64,000 nt of DNA, taken from Luteimonas salinisoli (GTDB taxonomy: Bacteria; Pseudomonadota; Gammaproteobacteria; Xanthomonadales; Xanthomonadaceae). Numbering within the stretch: position 1 is the first letter of the stretch; every line of letters begins with the position of its first letter. The DNA lies in the NCBI RefSeq assembly GCF_013425525.1, contig NZ_JACCKA010000073.1, positions 124,001 to 188,000 of the forward strand, written 5' to 3'. A model generated the notes under the pieces. That model did no database searches and was not told where the DNA came from. It saw only the letters and a list, made by a program, of their open reading frames with translations. Made by a program: the position numbers and the translations under genes. Shown one piece after another: positions 16,718 through 23,999 of this stretch.

Positions 16718-17881
16718 TCAGATCCCGGGATGCCAACCGCGACGGTCCATCGCGTAGACGATCGCCCACCACAGCCCGACGAAGGCCACTGCGAAGGCCA
16801 GCGAAGGCAGATAGGGGCCGACATGCAGCGCCATCCAGCCGAACCCCACCCGGTAGAGCGGCTCCCACAGCCCGGCCGCGATCAGCAGGTAGACCATGGC
16901 CGCCGATCCGGCGTAGGCGACGATCGCATTGACCCCGAAACGACGCCCCAGCGGCGGCCAGCCGCGGCGATCCACCAGCACGTGCGCAGCCGCCAGCGCC
17001 AGCAGCGCCCAGCCTGCGGTCCAGAGCACGAAGGAAGGGGTCCACAGGTTCTTGTTCAGCGGCAGCGCCTGTGCCCAGAGCGCTCCCAGCGCCAACGCTG
17101 CCGCTCCCGCCACCCACAACCGCGCGATCCTCCCGCGCCGCAACCACGCCCCTGCACGCAGGCCGATCAGGGTCGTGGCGAGCGCGCCGAGGGTGGCCAG
17201 CAGCCCCTCGGGGTCGTGGCCCCGTCCGGTGACGGCATCGAAGCGGTACAGCAGCGGGCCGAACAGGTTGGCGTCGACGCGGCTGGCCGGGTTGGTCCAG
17301 GGCTCGACCCCGCCTCCGTACGCGAGCAGCCCGGCATAGCCGGCCAGCAACCCGGCCAGCAGCCACCACTGCGTCCGCGGCCCGGTCCACAGCGCCAGCG
17401 ACCCCGCCGCCAGGAAGCAGACGCCGATCCGCTGCAGGACTCCCCACAACCGCAGTGGCGACCCGTCCAGGGCCCACCACGCGAGCAGATGCAGCAGCAG
17501 ACCCAGGGCGACGATGCGCAGCGCGCGCCCCAGCACCGCGCGCTGCAGCAGGGCGCGATCGGTGCCGGTTTCGGCCCGCGCCGCCACCCCCAGCGCGATC
17601 GACACGCCCACCACGAACAGGAACAGCGGGAACACCAGGTCGGCGGGCGTGCAGCCATGCCACGCTGCGTGCAGCAGCGGCCGGTAGACGTGCCCCCAGT
17701 CGCCCGGATTGTTCACCAGCAGCATCGCCGCCACGGTCAGCCCCCGCAACGCATCGACCGAAGCCAAGCGCGACGGCGACCGGGCCGCGGCCACCCCGGG
17801 GCTCGCGGGCGGGCGCCGCGCACGCTCCACGGATACGCCCTGCGGCAGCGGCGCAGGTCCCCGAACGCTATCCCGCGTCAC
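16718..17881 (-). CDS. nagX: NagX-type membrane acyltransferase-like protein (DUF5009/HGSNAT family)
   Basis: A 387-residue membrane protein with about ten hydrophobic helices. It opens with the family signature SVDALRGLTVAAMLLVNNPG, then FPLFLFVVGVSIALG and GVLQRIGVCFL. It belongs to the bacterial relatives of heparan-alpha-glucosaminide N-acetyltransferase, called NagX in proteobacterial GlcNAc clusters. Proposed roles are N-acetylation of glucosamine or transport assistance, both unproven. The GTG at 17881 is the likely start: it overlaps the end of nagA by 14 bases. An internal GTG about 45 bases further in is possible. It sits between nagA and the amgK-like gene in the leftward operon. 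Confidence 0.82.
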   Translation of the reverse strand: MTRDSVRGPAPLPQGVSVERARRPPASPGVAAARSPSRLASVDALRGLTVAAMLLVNNPGDWGHVYRPLLHAAWHGCTPADLVFPLFLFVVGVSIALGVAARAETGTDRALLQRAVLGRALRIVALGLLLHLLAWWALDGSPLRLWGVLQRIGVCFLAAGSLALWTGPRTQWWLLAGLLAGYAGLLAYGGGVEPWTNPASRVDANLFGPLLYRFDAVTGRGHDPEGLLATLGALATTLIGLRAGAWLRRGRIARLWVAGAAALALGALWAQALPLNKNLWTPSFVLWTAGWALLALAAAHVLVDRRGWPPLGRRFGVNAIVAYAGSAAMVYLLIAAGLWEPLYRVGFGWMALHVGPYLPSLAFAVAFVGLWWAIVYAMDRRGWHPGI

Positions 17882-19007
17882 CGCCGACCCAGGTCCGGCG
17901 CACCTGCAGTTCGGCGTCGAGCAGCACCAGGTCGGCGCGGTAGCCGGGCGCGATGCGTCCGTAGCGGTCGTCGACACCGAGGCATTCGGCGGGATACGTC
18001 GACGCCATGCGCGCCGCCTCCTCCAGCGACAGCCCGAGCAGGCGCACGCAGTTGCGCACCGCCGTGGCCATGTCCAGCGCCGAGCCGGCCAGCACCCCCG
18101 CCGCGTTGCGGCAGACGCCGTCCAACGCGGTGATGGTCTCGCCGTACAGGACGTAGCTCGGGTCGCCGGAGCCCACCGGCGGCATCGCATCGGTGACCAG
18201 GAACACCTTGCCGCGCGGCTTGGCCGCGAGCGCCACGCGCAGACTCGCCGGATGGGCGTGCACGCCGTCGACGATGATGCCGCACCAGCTGTCGTCGTCC
18301 TCCAGCGCGGCGCCGACCGCGCCGGGCTCGCGGCCCTGCAGCGGCGTCATCGCGTTGAACAGATGGGTGAAGCCGCGCACGCCTGCCGCCAGCCCCGCGC
18401 GCAGCTCGTCGTAGCTGCCGGCCGTGTGCCCCGCGAACACCACCACGCCAGCCGCGGAGAGCGCGCGGATGGTGGCGGCCGGAACGCGCTCCGGGGCGAG
18501 CGTGAGCAGCGTCGGGCCGTTGTCCAGCGACGCGGCCAGCGCGATCTCCCCGGCATCGGGCACGCGGAACCTGGCTGCGTCGTGGGTGCCCTTGCGGGCG
18601 GGCGCGAGGTAGGGCCCCTCGAGATGGATGCCGAGCACGCCGGGCACGCCCTGCGCGATCGCCTCGCGCACCGCCGCGATCGCCGCCCGCATCGCCTCGG
18701 GCGTATCGCTGATCAGGGTCGGCAGCAGCGCGGTGGTGCCGAAGCGGCGGTGCGCGCGGGCGATCGCGCGCACGCCCTCGACCGTCGGCTGGTTGTTGAA
18801 CAGCACCCCGCCGCCGCCGTTGACCTGCAGATCGATGAAACCCGGCAGCAGCGTCGCCCCGCCCAGGTCGACGATGTCCGCGTCCGGCAGCCGCGGGGCG
18901 TCCGCCGCGACCAGGGCCTCGATGCGCTCGCCGTCCAGCAGCACCGCGACATCGTCGCGAAAACCCCCGTCCACCAGCACCCGGCCATTGCGCAGCGCTA
19001 CCGCCAT
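17868..19007 (-). CDS. nagA: N-acetylglucosamine-6-phosphate deacetylase
   Basis: A 379-residue cytosolic amidohydrolase converting GlcNAc-6-phosphate to glucosamine-6-phosphate and acetate. Visible signatures are LLPGFIDLQVNGGGG, the metal-binding Glu in GIHLEGPYL, His in FAGHTAGSY and THLFNAM, HAHPASL, and the catalytic Asp in LVTDAMPPVG. Length is normal for NagA. The ATG at 19007 overlaps the TGA of the upstream nagB-II gene (TGATG), so translation is coupled. It belongs to the nagP-nagR-nagB-nagA-nagX run, giving a clear pathway context. Confidence 0.95.
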   Translation of the reverse strand: MAVALRNGRVLVDGGFRDDVAVLLDGERIEALVAADAPRLPDADIVDLGGATLLPGFIDLQVNGGGGVLFNNQPTVEGVRAIARAHRRFGTTALLPTLISDTPEAMRAAIAAVREAIAQGVPGVLGIHLEGPYLAPARKGTHDAARFRVPDAGEIALAASLDNGPTLLTLAPERVPAATIRALSAAGVVVFAGHTAGSYDELRAGLAAGVRGFTHLFNAMTPLQGREPGAVGAALEDDDSWCGIIVDGVHAHPASLRVALAAKPRGKVFLVTDAMPPVGSGDPSYVLYGETITALDGVCRNAAGVLAGSALDMATAVRNCVRLLGLSLEEAARMASTYPAECLGVDDRYGRIAPGYRADLVLLDAELQVRRTWVGGDAG

Positions 19008-20062
19008 CACACCGTCTCCGTGACCTTGTTGAGGTGCGGCGGCACATCGGGGGCGAAGCCGCGCGCGCGCGACAGCGCCTCGACCGCGCGGTAGAAGCTC
19101 TGCGCGGTCAGCAGGGGCGCGGCGGCGGCATGCGGCGCCTCTGCGACCGGCAGATTGCCGTGCCGCGAAGCGGTCCACATCGCGGCGCCACGGGCGCGGA
19201 ACTCGTGCGCCATCGCCAGGGTGCCGCTCTCGGTCTCGTCGGGCTGCGCGAGCACCAGCACCGGGAAGCCCGGCCCCACCAGCGCCATCGGGCCGTGCTT
19301 GACCTCGGCCGAGCTGTACGCTTCGGCGTGCAGGCCGCAGGTCTCCTTGAACTTCAGTGCCGCCTCCTGGGCCACCCCGAGTCCCAGCCCGCGCCCGAGC
19401 ACGAACAGGTTGGCGGTCGCGGCCAGGCCATCGACCAGCGCCGTCCAGTCCTGGGCCCACGCGGCGCGCAGCGCATCGGGCAGCGCCGCCAGCGCTTCGC
19501 CCATCCGGGCGTCGTCCTTCCAGCAGGCGGCCAGCTGCAGCAGCGCGGCCAGCGAAGCGATGTAGCTCTTGGTGGCCGCGACGCTGCGCTCGGGCCCCGC
19601 GTGCAGCGGAATCACCGTGTCGGCGAGGGCGGCGAGCGGGGAATCCTCCACGTTGACCAGGGCCACCACCCGGGCGCCCGACGCGCGCGCGGCCTCGGCG
19701 TTGCGCAGCAGGTCGGGGCTGCGCCCGGACTGCGAGATCACCAGGTAGAGCGCGCCGCGCAGGTGCTGGCTGGCGGCATACACCGAGCCCACCGAGGGCG
19801 AGGCCGAGGCCGTCGCCCGCCCCAACTGGGTCTCGAACAGGTACTTGCCGTAGGTGGCGGCGTGATCGGAACTGCCGCGGGCGCAGGTGACCACGAACGG
19901 CGGCGGGTCCCGGCGCAGCGCGCGCGCCAGCTCCGCGACCGCCTCGACGTTGCGCGCGAACTGCCGGGCGACCACGTCGGCCGCCTGCGCGGCCTCGTCG
20001 AACATCCAGCTCGGGCCGGCCGGCGAGGCAGCGGGATCGACGAGATCGGCGGGGGCTTGCAT
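19007..20062 (-). CDS. nagB: SIS-domain glucosamine-6-phosphate deaminase, NagB-II type
   Basis: A 351-residue protein with two SIS (sugar isomerase) domains, resembling the isomerase half of GlmS and the NagB-II deaminases. The first SIS has FVVTCARGSSDHAATYGKY and LVISQSGRSPDLL; the second has NLFVLGRGLGLGVAQEAALK and SSAEVKHGPMALV. The C-terminus is a GlmS-like PPHLNKVTETV. The expected reaction is glucosamine-6-phosphate to fructose-6-phosphate plus ammonia. Its ATG lies one base after the nagR stop, and its own stop overlaps nagA. It replaces the classical hexameric NagB, as is usual in Xanthomonadales and Shewanella. Confidence 0.92.
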   Translation of the reverse strand: MQAPADLVDPAASPAGPSWMFDEAAQAADVVARQFARNVEAVAELARALRRDPPPFVVTCARGSSDHAATYGKYLFETQLGRATASASPSVGSVYAASQHLRGALYLVISQSGRSPDLLRNAEAARASGARVVALVNVEDSPLAALADTVIPLHAGPERSVAATKSYIASLAALLQLAACWKDDARMGEALAALPDALRAAWAQDWTALVDGLAATANLFVLGRGLGLGVAQEAALKFKETCGLHAEAYSSAEVKHGPMALVGPGFPVLVLAQPDETESGTLAMAHEFRARGAAMWTASRHGNLPVAEAPHAAAAPLLTAQSFYRAVEALSRARGFAPDVPPHLNKVTETV

Positions 20063-20063
20063 G

Positions 20064-21122
20064 TCAGGCGTCCTGGGCGGGGGGCGGGCGCGGGCGCATC
20101 GGCGCGGTCGAGCCGCGCACCACCAGTTGCGGCACGAAGCCGTGGTTGTGCACCGCGGCGGGCGCCTCCGGTGCATCGTGGCGCAACTGCGCGATCAGCA
20201 GCCGCGCGGCGTGGCGGGCGATGTCCTCGGTGGCCTGCTTGGCGGTGGTCAGCGGCGGCCAGGACTGCTTGGAGAACGGGCTGTCCTCGAAGCCGGCGAT
20301 CGACAGGTCGTACGGCACGTTCATCCCGACCGACTTGGCCGCGGCCAGGACCCCGGCGGCGATCTCGTCGTTGGAACCGAAGATCGCCGTCGGCGGCTCG
20401 CGCAGCGCCAGCAGCCGGCGCGCGCCGCGGAAGCCGTCGTCGAAGGTGTAGTCGCCGGGCACCACCAGGTGTTTGTCGAGGGTGATCCCGTAGTCCTTCA
20501 GCGCCTTCTCGTAGCCGAGATAGCGCTCGGAGCTGGAGCGATGCTCCTGTCCGCCCCAGAGAAAGCCGATCCGCTGGTGGCCGAGCTGGACCAGGTGCTC
20601 GGTGACTTCGTAGGCGGCGTCGCGGTCGTCGACGAACACGCAAGGGTAGCCGTCTTCCGGGTCCTCGGCGGCGGCGATGATGCGCACCAGCTTCACGCCG
20701 CGCGAGGCCAGCGCCTCCACCAGCTCCATCCGCTCGGACATCGGCGGGGCGAGCACCAGCCCGGCCAGGCGCGAGCGCCGCATCCAGTCGCACAGCTCGT
20801 CCACCAGCAGCGGCGAGCTGGCGTCGCAGGGATGGATCTGCAGGTCGAAGCCGGTCTCGCGGCAAGCGGAGAGGACGCCGTTCTGCACGCTGATGATGTA
20901 GTAGGGATTGGGGTTGTCGTAGGCCACCCCGATCACGAACGCGGTGGCGCTGCGCAGGTTGCGCGCCGACGGATCCGGCTCGTAGTCGAGCTCGGCGACC
21001 GCGTGCAGGACCCGCGCCCGGGTGGCCTGCATGACCGACGGCTCGTTGTTGATGACGCGCGAGACCGTCTTCAGCGAGACCTTGGCGCGCTCGGCGACGT
21101 CGCGGATCGTTGGCTTTCGCAT
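20064..21122 (-). CDS. nagR: LacI-family transcriptional regulator of GlcNAc genes (NagR-like)
   Basis: A 352-residue repressor. The N-terminal LacI helix-turn-helix is at residues 4-25 (TIRDVAERAK, SLKTVSRVIN), with the hinge helix near 50-60 (PSARNLRS). The sugar-binding periplasmic-binding-protein-like core shows FVIGVAYDNPNPYY, GHQRIGFLWGG and FGSNDEIAAGVL. It sits inside the nag operon between nagP (26 bases upstream) and nagB-II, so it probably regulates itself and the divergent arm. The candidate operator is the palindrome at 22758-22773. The ligand (GlcNAc-6-phosphate in characterised NagR proteins) is inferred from context. Confidence 0.9.
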   Translation of the reverse strand: MRKPTIRDVAERAKVSLKTVSRVINNEPSVMQATRARVLHAVAELDYEPDPSARNLRSATAFVIGVAYDNPNPYYIISVQNGVLSACRETGFDLQIHPCDASSPLLVDELCDWMRRSRLAGLVLAPPMSERMELVEALASRGVKLVRIIAAAEDPEDGYPCVFVDDRDAAYEVTEHLVQLGHQRIGFLWGGQEHRSSSERYLGYEKALKDYGITLDKHLVVPGDYTFDDGFRGARRLLALREPPTAIFGSNDEIAAGVLAAAKSVGMNVPYDLSIAGFEDSPFSKQSWPPLTTAKQATEDIARHAARLLIAQLRHDAPEAPAAVHNHGFVPQLVVRGSTAPMRPRPPPAQDA

Positions 21123-21148
21123 GCTCGTCTATCCCGGCCCTGGGCGGA

Positions 21149-22459
21149 TCATGATGCGCCCGTCGGCCGTGCGCCGGCCAGGCCGACGCGATGGCCACGC
21201 CGGGCGTAGAACAGGATGTACAGATAACAGGGCAGCATCAGCAGCAGGAACACAAGCTGGAAATCGAAGTGCTGCTTGAAGACCGCGAACGCCTGCGGAA
21301 TGATCGCGCCGCCGGCGATGCCCATCACCAGCAGCGCGGAACCGGTCTCGGTGGAGCGTCCCAGGCCGCGGATCGCCATCGGGAAGATCGCCGGCCACAT
21401 CATCGCGTTGGCGAAGCCGAGCGCGGCGACGAATCCGACGGACAGGTAGCCGCCGGTCAGGTAGGCGGCGGTGGTGAATGCGATGCCCATCAGCGCCGAG
21501 ACGCTGAGGTACCGCTCCTGCGAAACGAAGCGCGGGATCAGCACCATCCCCGCCAGATAGCCCAGCAGCATCGCGAACAGGGTGAACGAGGTGAAGAACT
21601 TGGTGTGGTCCAGCGGCAACGCCAGCGCCTGGCCGTAGGTGCCGATGGCGTCTCCCGCCATGACCTCCACGCCGACGTAGGTGAACAGGCACAGCACGCC
21701 CAGCCACAGGTGCGGGAAGCGGAAGATCCCGCGTGCCGCACCCGGCGCGCCGGCCCCAGGGGCGCCGGTGTCCGCATTCGCCTCGACCGGTCGCAGCTCC
21801 GGCAGCGGCGAGAACAGCACCCCGACGGCCACCAGCATCAACAGTCCGGCCATCGCCAGGTACGGCGTGTGGATCTTGGCGGCGAAGGCGTCGAGCAGCC
21901 GGGCCCGCACGGCGGGATCGGCGGCGGCGACCTCGCCGGCGAGATCGCCGATGCCGTGCAGCACCAGCGTGCCCAGCACCAAGGGGGCGAGGATGCCCGC
22001 CACCTTGTTGCAGATCCCCATTAGCGCGATCCGCTGCGCCGCGCTTTCGATCGGACCGAGGATGCTGACGTAGGGATTGACCGCGGTCTGCAGCAGCGCG
22101 AGGCCGCCGCCGATCACGAACAGTCCCGACAGCGCCCCCGGATACCAGCGCTGGGTCGAGAACTCGCCGAACAGCATCGCCCCCGCCGCCATCACCGCCA
22201 GGCTCAAGGCCAGGCCCTTCTTCATGCCGGTTCGTTTCAATACCCAGGCCGCGGGCAGCGCGAGGAAGAAATAGGACAGGTAGAACACCATGAGCACGAG
22301 GAAGGCGTTCACCTCGTCCAGTTCGAAGGCCAGCTGCACGAACGTGATCAGCGGACCGTTGATCCAGGTGAAGAAACCGATGATGAAGAACAGCAGCCCC
22401 ATGATCGCGATGGCCAAGGGGAAGGGCGAGCGGGCGCTCGCGGGCACGGCAGCGGACAT
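21149..22459 (-). CDS. nagP: N-acetylglucosamine permease NagP (MFS, FucP-like)
   Basis: A 436-residue inner-membrane sugar:proton symporter of the FucP/NagP branch, about 12 helices. It opens with SPFPLAIAIMGLLFFIIGFF directly followed by TWINGPLI, the NagP hallmark, then QTAVNPYVSILGP and the C-terminal FAVFKQHFDFQ. Start choice: ATG 22459 has an aggag Shine-Dalgarno 8 bases before it and begins where family members begin. An in-frame ATG at 22549 would add 30 residues but overlaps an operator-like half-site and has a poor ribosome site. It is the first gene of the leftward nag operon. Confidence 0.9.
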   Translation of the reverse strand: MSAAVPASARSPFPLAIAIMGLLFFIIGFFTWINGPLITFVQLAFELDEVNAFLVLMVFYLSYFFLALPAAWVLKRTGMKKGLALSLAVMAAGAMLFGEFSTQRWYPGALSGLFVIGGGLALLQTAVNPYVSILGPIESAAQRIALMGICNKVAGILAPLVLGTLVLHGIGDLAGEVAAADPAVRARLLDAFAAKIHTPYLAMAGLLMLVAVGVLFSPLPELRPVEANADTGAPGAGAPGAARGIFRFPHLWLGVLCLFTYVGVEVMAGDAIGTYGQALALPLDHTKFFTSFTLFAMLLGYLAGMVLIPRFVSQERYLSVSALMGIAFTTAAYLTGGYLSVGFVAALGFANAMMWPAIFPMAIRGLGRSTETGSALLVMGIAGGAIIPQAFAVFKQHFDFQLVFLLLMLPCYLYILFYARRGHRVGLAGARPTGAS

Positions 22460-22533
22460 CCTGGCGTCTCCTGATGCAATGGCCCCGGCTTGCGCGGAGC
22501 GCGCGGGCGCCGGTGTCTTACCCACGTCATTCG

Positions 22534-22549
22534 AGTCTAACGTTGTCAT
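22534..22549. promoter_or_regulatory. Operator-like half-site upstream of nagP
   Basis: agtctaacgttgtcat has a right half (tgtcat around a central acgt) like the perfect palindrome at 22758-22773, but a degenerate left half. It lies 75 bases before the chosen nagP start and could be a weak second NagR site. Confidence 0.3.
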
Positions 22550-22882
22550 AAATCCACCGGATTTGCCATGCGATCGCTCGATTGTGCGGGGGCGATCGGT
22601 GTTGTCCTGCAGCATTTGTCCTGCTGTCGTCGCCGATGTCCTGCCTCAGACAGCGCTAATTGTCGACATATATGTGATCAATGGCTGGCTTACAGCCCAT
22701 TATTCGATGAATACAGTGTCAATCGAGCCAAACCTGCAAGGAAACCTTCAAACCATGTTGACATCGTTGTCAAACTATTTTCAAACTCGGTCACGACTTT
22801 CGCGGCACCCCCTGCCGCAAGCACGCACATCCGCACCGAGGACCATGTGGCAGCTACCGCAAGCCCGCTACGGATCGACGCC
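22550..22882. other. AT-rich divergent control region between nagP and nagK
   Basis: About 330 bases without a gene, much richer in A/T than the surroundings, especially 22660-22800 (for example attgtcgacatatatg). It must hold both promoters of the divergent nag arms. It contains the perfect palindrome at 22758-22773 and a self-complementary tgtcgaca at 22661-22668. I see no convincing coding frame. Confidence 0.6.
22758..22773. promoter_or_regulatory. Candidate NagR operator (perfect 16-bp palindrome)
   Basis: ttgacatcgttgtcaa is a perfect inverted repeat TTGACA-N4-TGTCAA, the size and symmetry expected for a LacI-family operator. It lies 110 bases before nagK and about 300 before nagP, in the region a divergently acting NagR would occupy. 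TTGACA also equals a -35 hexamer, so the site could overlap a promoter, but no good -10 follows at 16-18 bases. Confidence 0.6.
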
Positions 22883-23878
22883 ATGACCAGGAGCGCGAAG
22901 CCGTTCATCGCCGCCGACGTCGGCGGCACCCACGTGCGCATCGGGCTGGTGCGGCGCAGCGACGACCCGTCGCACCCGGTCTCGGTCCTGCAGTACCGCA
23001 AGTACGTCTGCGCCGATTGGCCCGGGCTGGCGGACATCCTCGAGGATTTCCTCGGCCGGCTCGGCGACGTCGGGGTCGAGGAGGGCGCGATCGCAAGCGC
23101 CGGCTACGCGCTCGAGGACGGCTCGGTGATCACCGTCAACCTGCCCTGGGGCATCTCGCTCAACGCGATCCGCGAGCGGCTCGGCTTCCGCGAGTTCCGG
23201 CTGGTCAACGACTTCGAGGCCGTGGCCCATGCCGCCGCCTACGTCGATGCCAGCGAGGTGCTGCAGCTGGCCGGACCGGAGACCGCGCCCGCCGGCCCCA
23301 CGCTGGTCGTCGGCCCCGGCACCGGCCTGGGCGCGGCGGTGTGGATCCCGACCGCGAAGGGACCGGTGGTCCTGGCCACCGAAGCCGGCCAGGCGGCGCT
23401 GACCACCGGCAACGACCTGGAGGCGGCGCTGCTGCGCGAACTGCTGCGCGAGCGCGACCACGTGCCCAACGAGCACGCGCTCTCCGGCCCCGGCCTGATG
23501 AACCTCTACGCGGCCCTGGCCAAGCTGCGCGGCGCGACCCAGGCCTACGCCTCGCCCGGCGAGATCACCGCCGCAGCCCTCGACGGCAGCGATCCGCTGG
23601 CGCGCGAGAGCCTGGAGGTGTTCTGCGGCCTGCTGGGAAGCACGGTCGGCGACATGGCGCTGCTGTACGGCGTCCACGGGGGGATCTACCTAGCGGGCGG
23701 GATCCTGCCGCAGATCCGCGAATTCCTGCTGCAGAGCAGCTTCGTGGCGCGGTTCCTCAACAAGGGGCCGATGCGCGAGGCGCTCGAGCGCATCCCGGTG
23801 AAGCTGGTCGAGCACGGCCAGCTGGGCGTGATCGGCGCCGCCACCTGGTACCTCGGCACCGGCGCGGGCGGGCGCTGA
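22883..23878 (+). CDS. Glucokinase-family kinase, probable GlcNAc kinase
   Basis: A 331-residue cytosolic sugar kinase of the proteobacterial Glk (hexokinase/ASKHA) family. ATP and sugar motifs are FIAADVGGTHVRIGLV (phosphate-1), VNDFEAVAHAAAY (catalytic Asp), VVGPGTGLGAA (phosphate-2) and GGIYLAGGILPQ (adenosine region). The ATG at 22883 begins just before the phosphate-binding loop, as usual. As the first gene of the rightward nag arm, before the receptor and hexosaminidase genes, it most likely makes GlcNAc-6-phosphate for NagA. Glucose could also be a substrate. Confidence 0.88.
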   Translation: MTRSAKPFIAADVGGTHVRIGLVRRSDDPSHPVSVLQYRKYVCADWPGLADILEDFLGRLGDVGVEEGAIASAGYALEDGSVITVNLPWGISLNAIRERLGFREFRLVNDFEAVAHAAAYVDASEVLQLAGPETAPAGPTLVVGPGTGLGAAVWIPTAKGPVVLATEAGQAALTTGNDLEAALLRELLRERDHVPNEHALSGPGLMNLYAALAKLRGATQAYASPGEITAAALDGSDPLARESLEVFCGLLGSTVGDMALLYGVHGGIYLAGGILPQIREFLLQSSFVARFLNKGPMREALERIPVKLVEHGQLGVIGAATWYLGTGAGGR

Positions 23879-23999
23879 TCGGGCGGCGGCGACAAGGGCA
23901 GCAGGCGCGCGGGCGGGCAGCGACGCGCGGTACGGAGACGCAGGGCACGGCACCGGCCGCACGGCCGCCGCCGCAACTCAGACAGCGACGAGGAGAGAC

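Noticed and set aside
22459-22549. Longer NagP starting at ATG 22549
   Set aside because: The extra 30 residues have no family likeness, the ribosome site is poor and the codon overlaps an operator-like half-site. ATG 22459 has a clear aggag at good distance.
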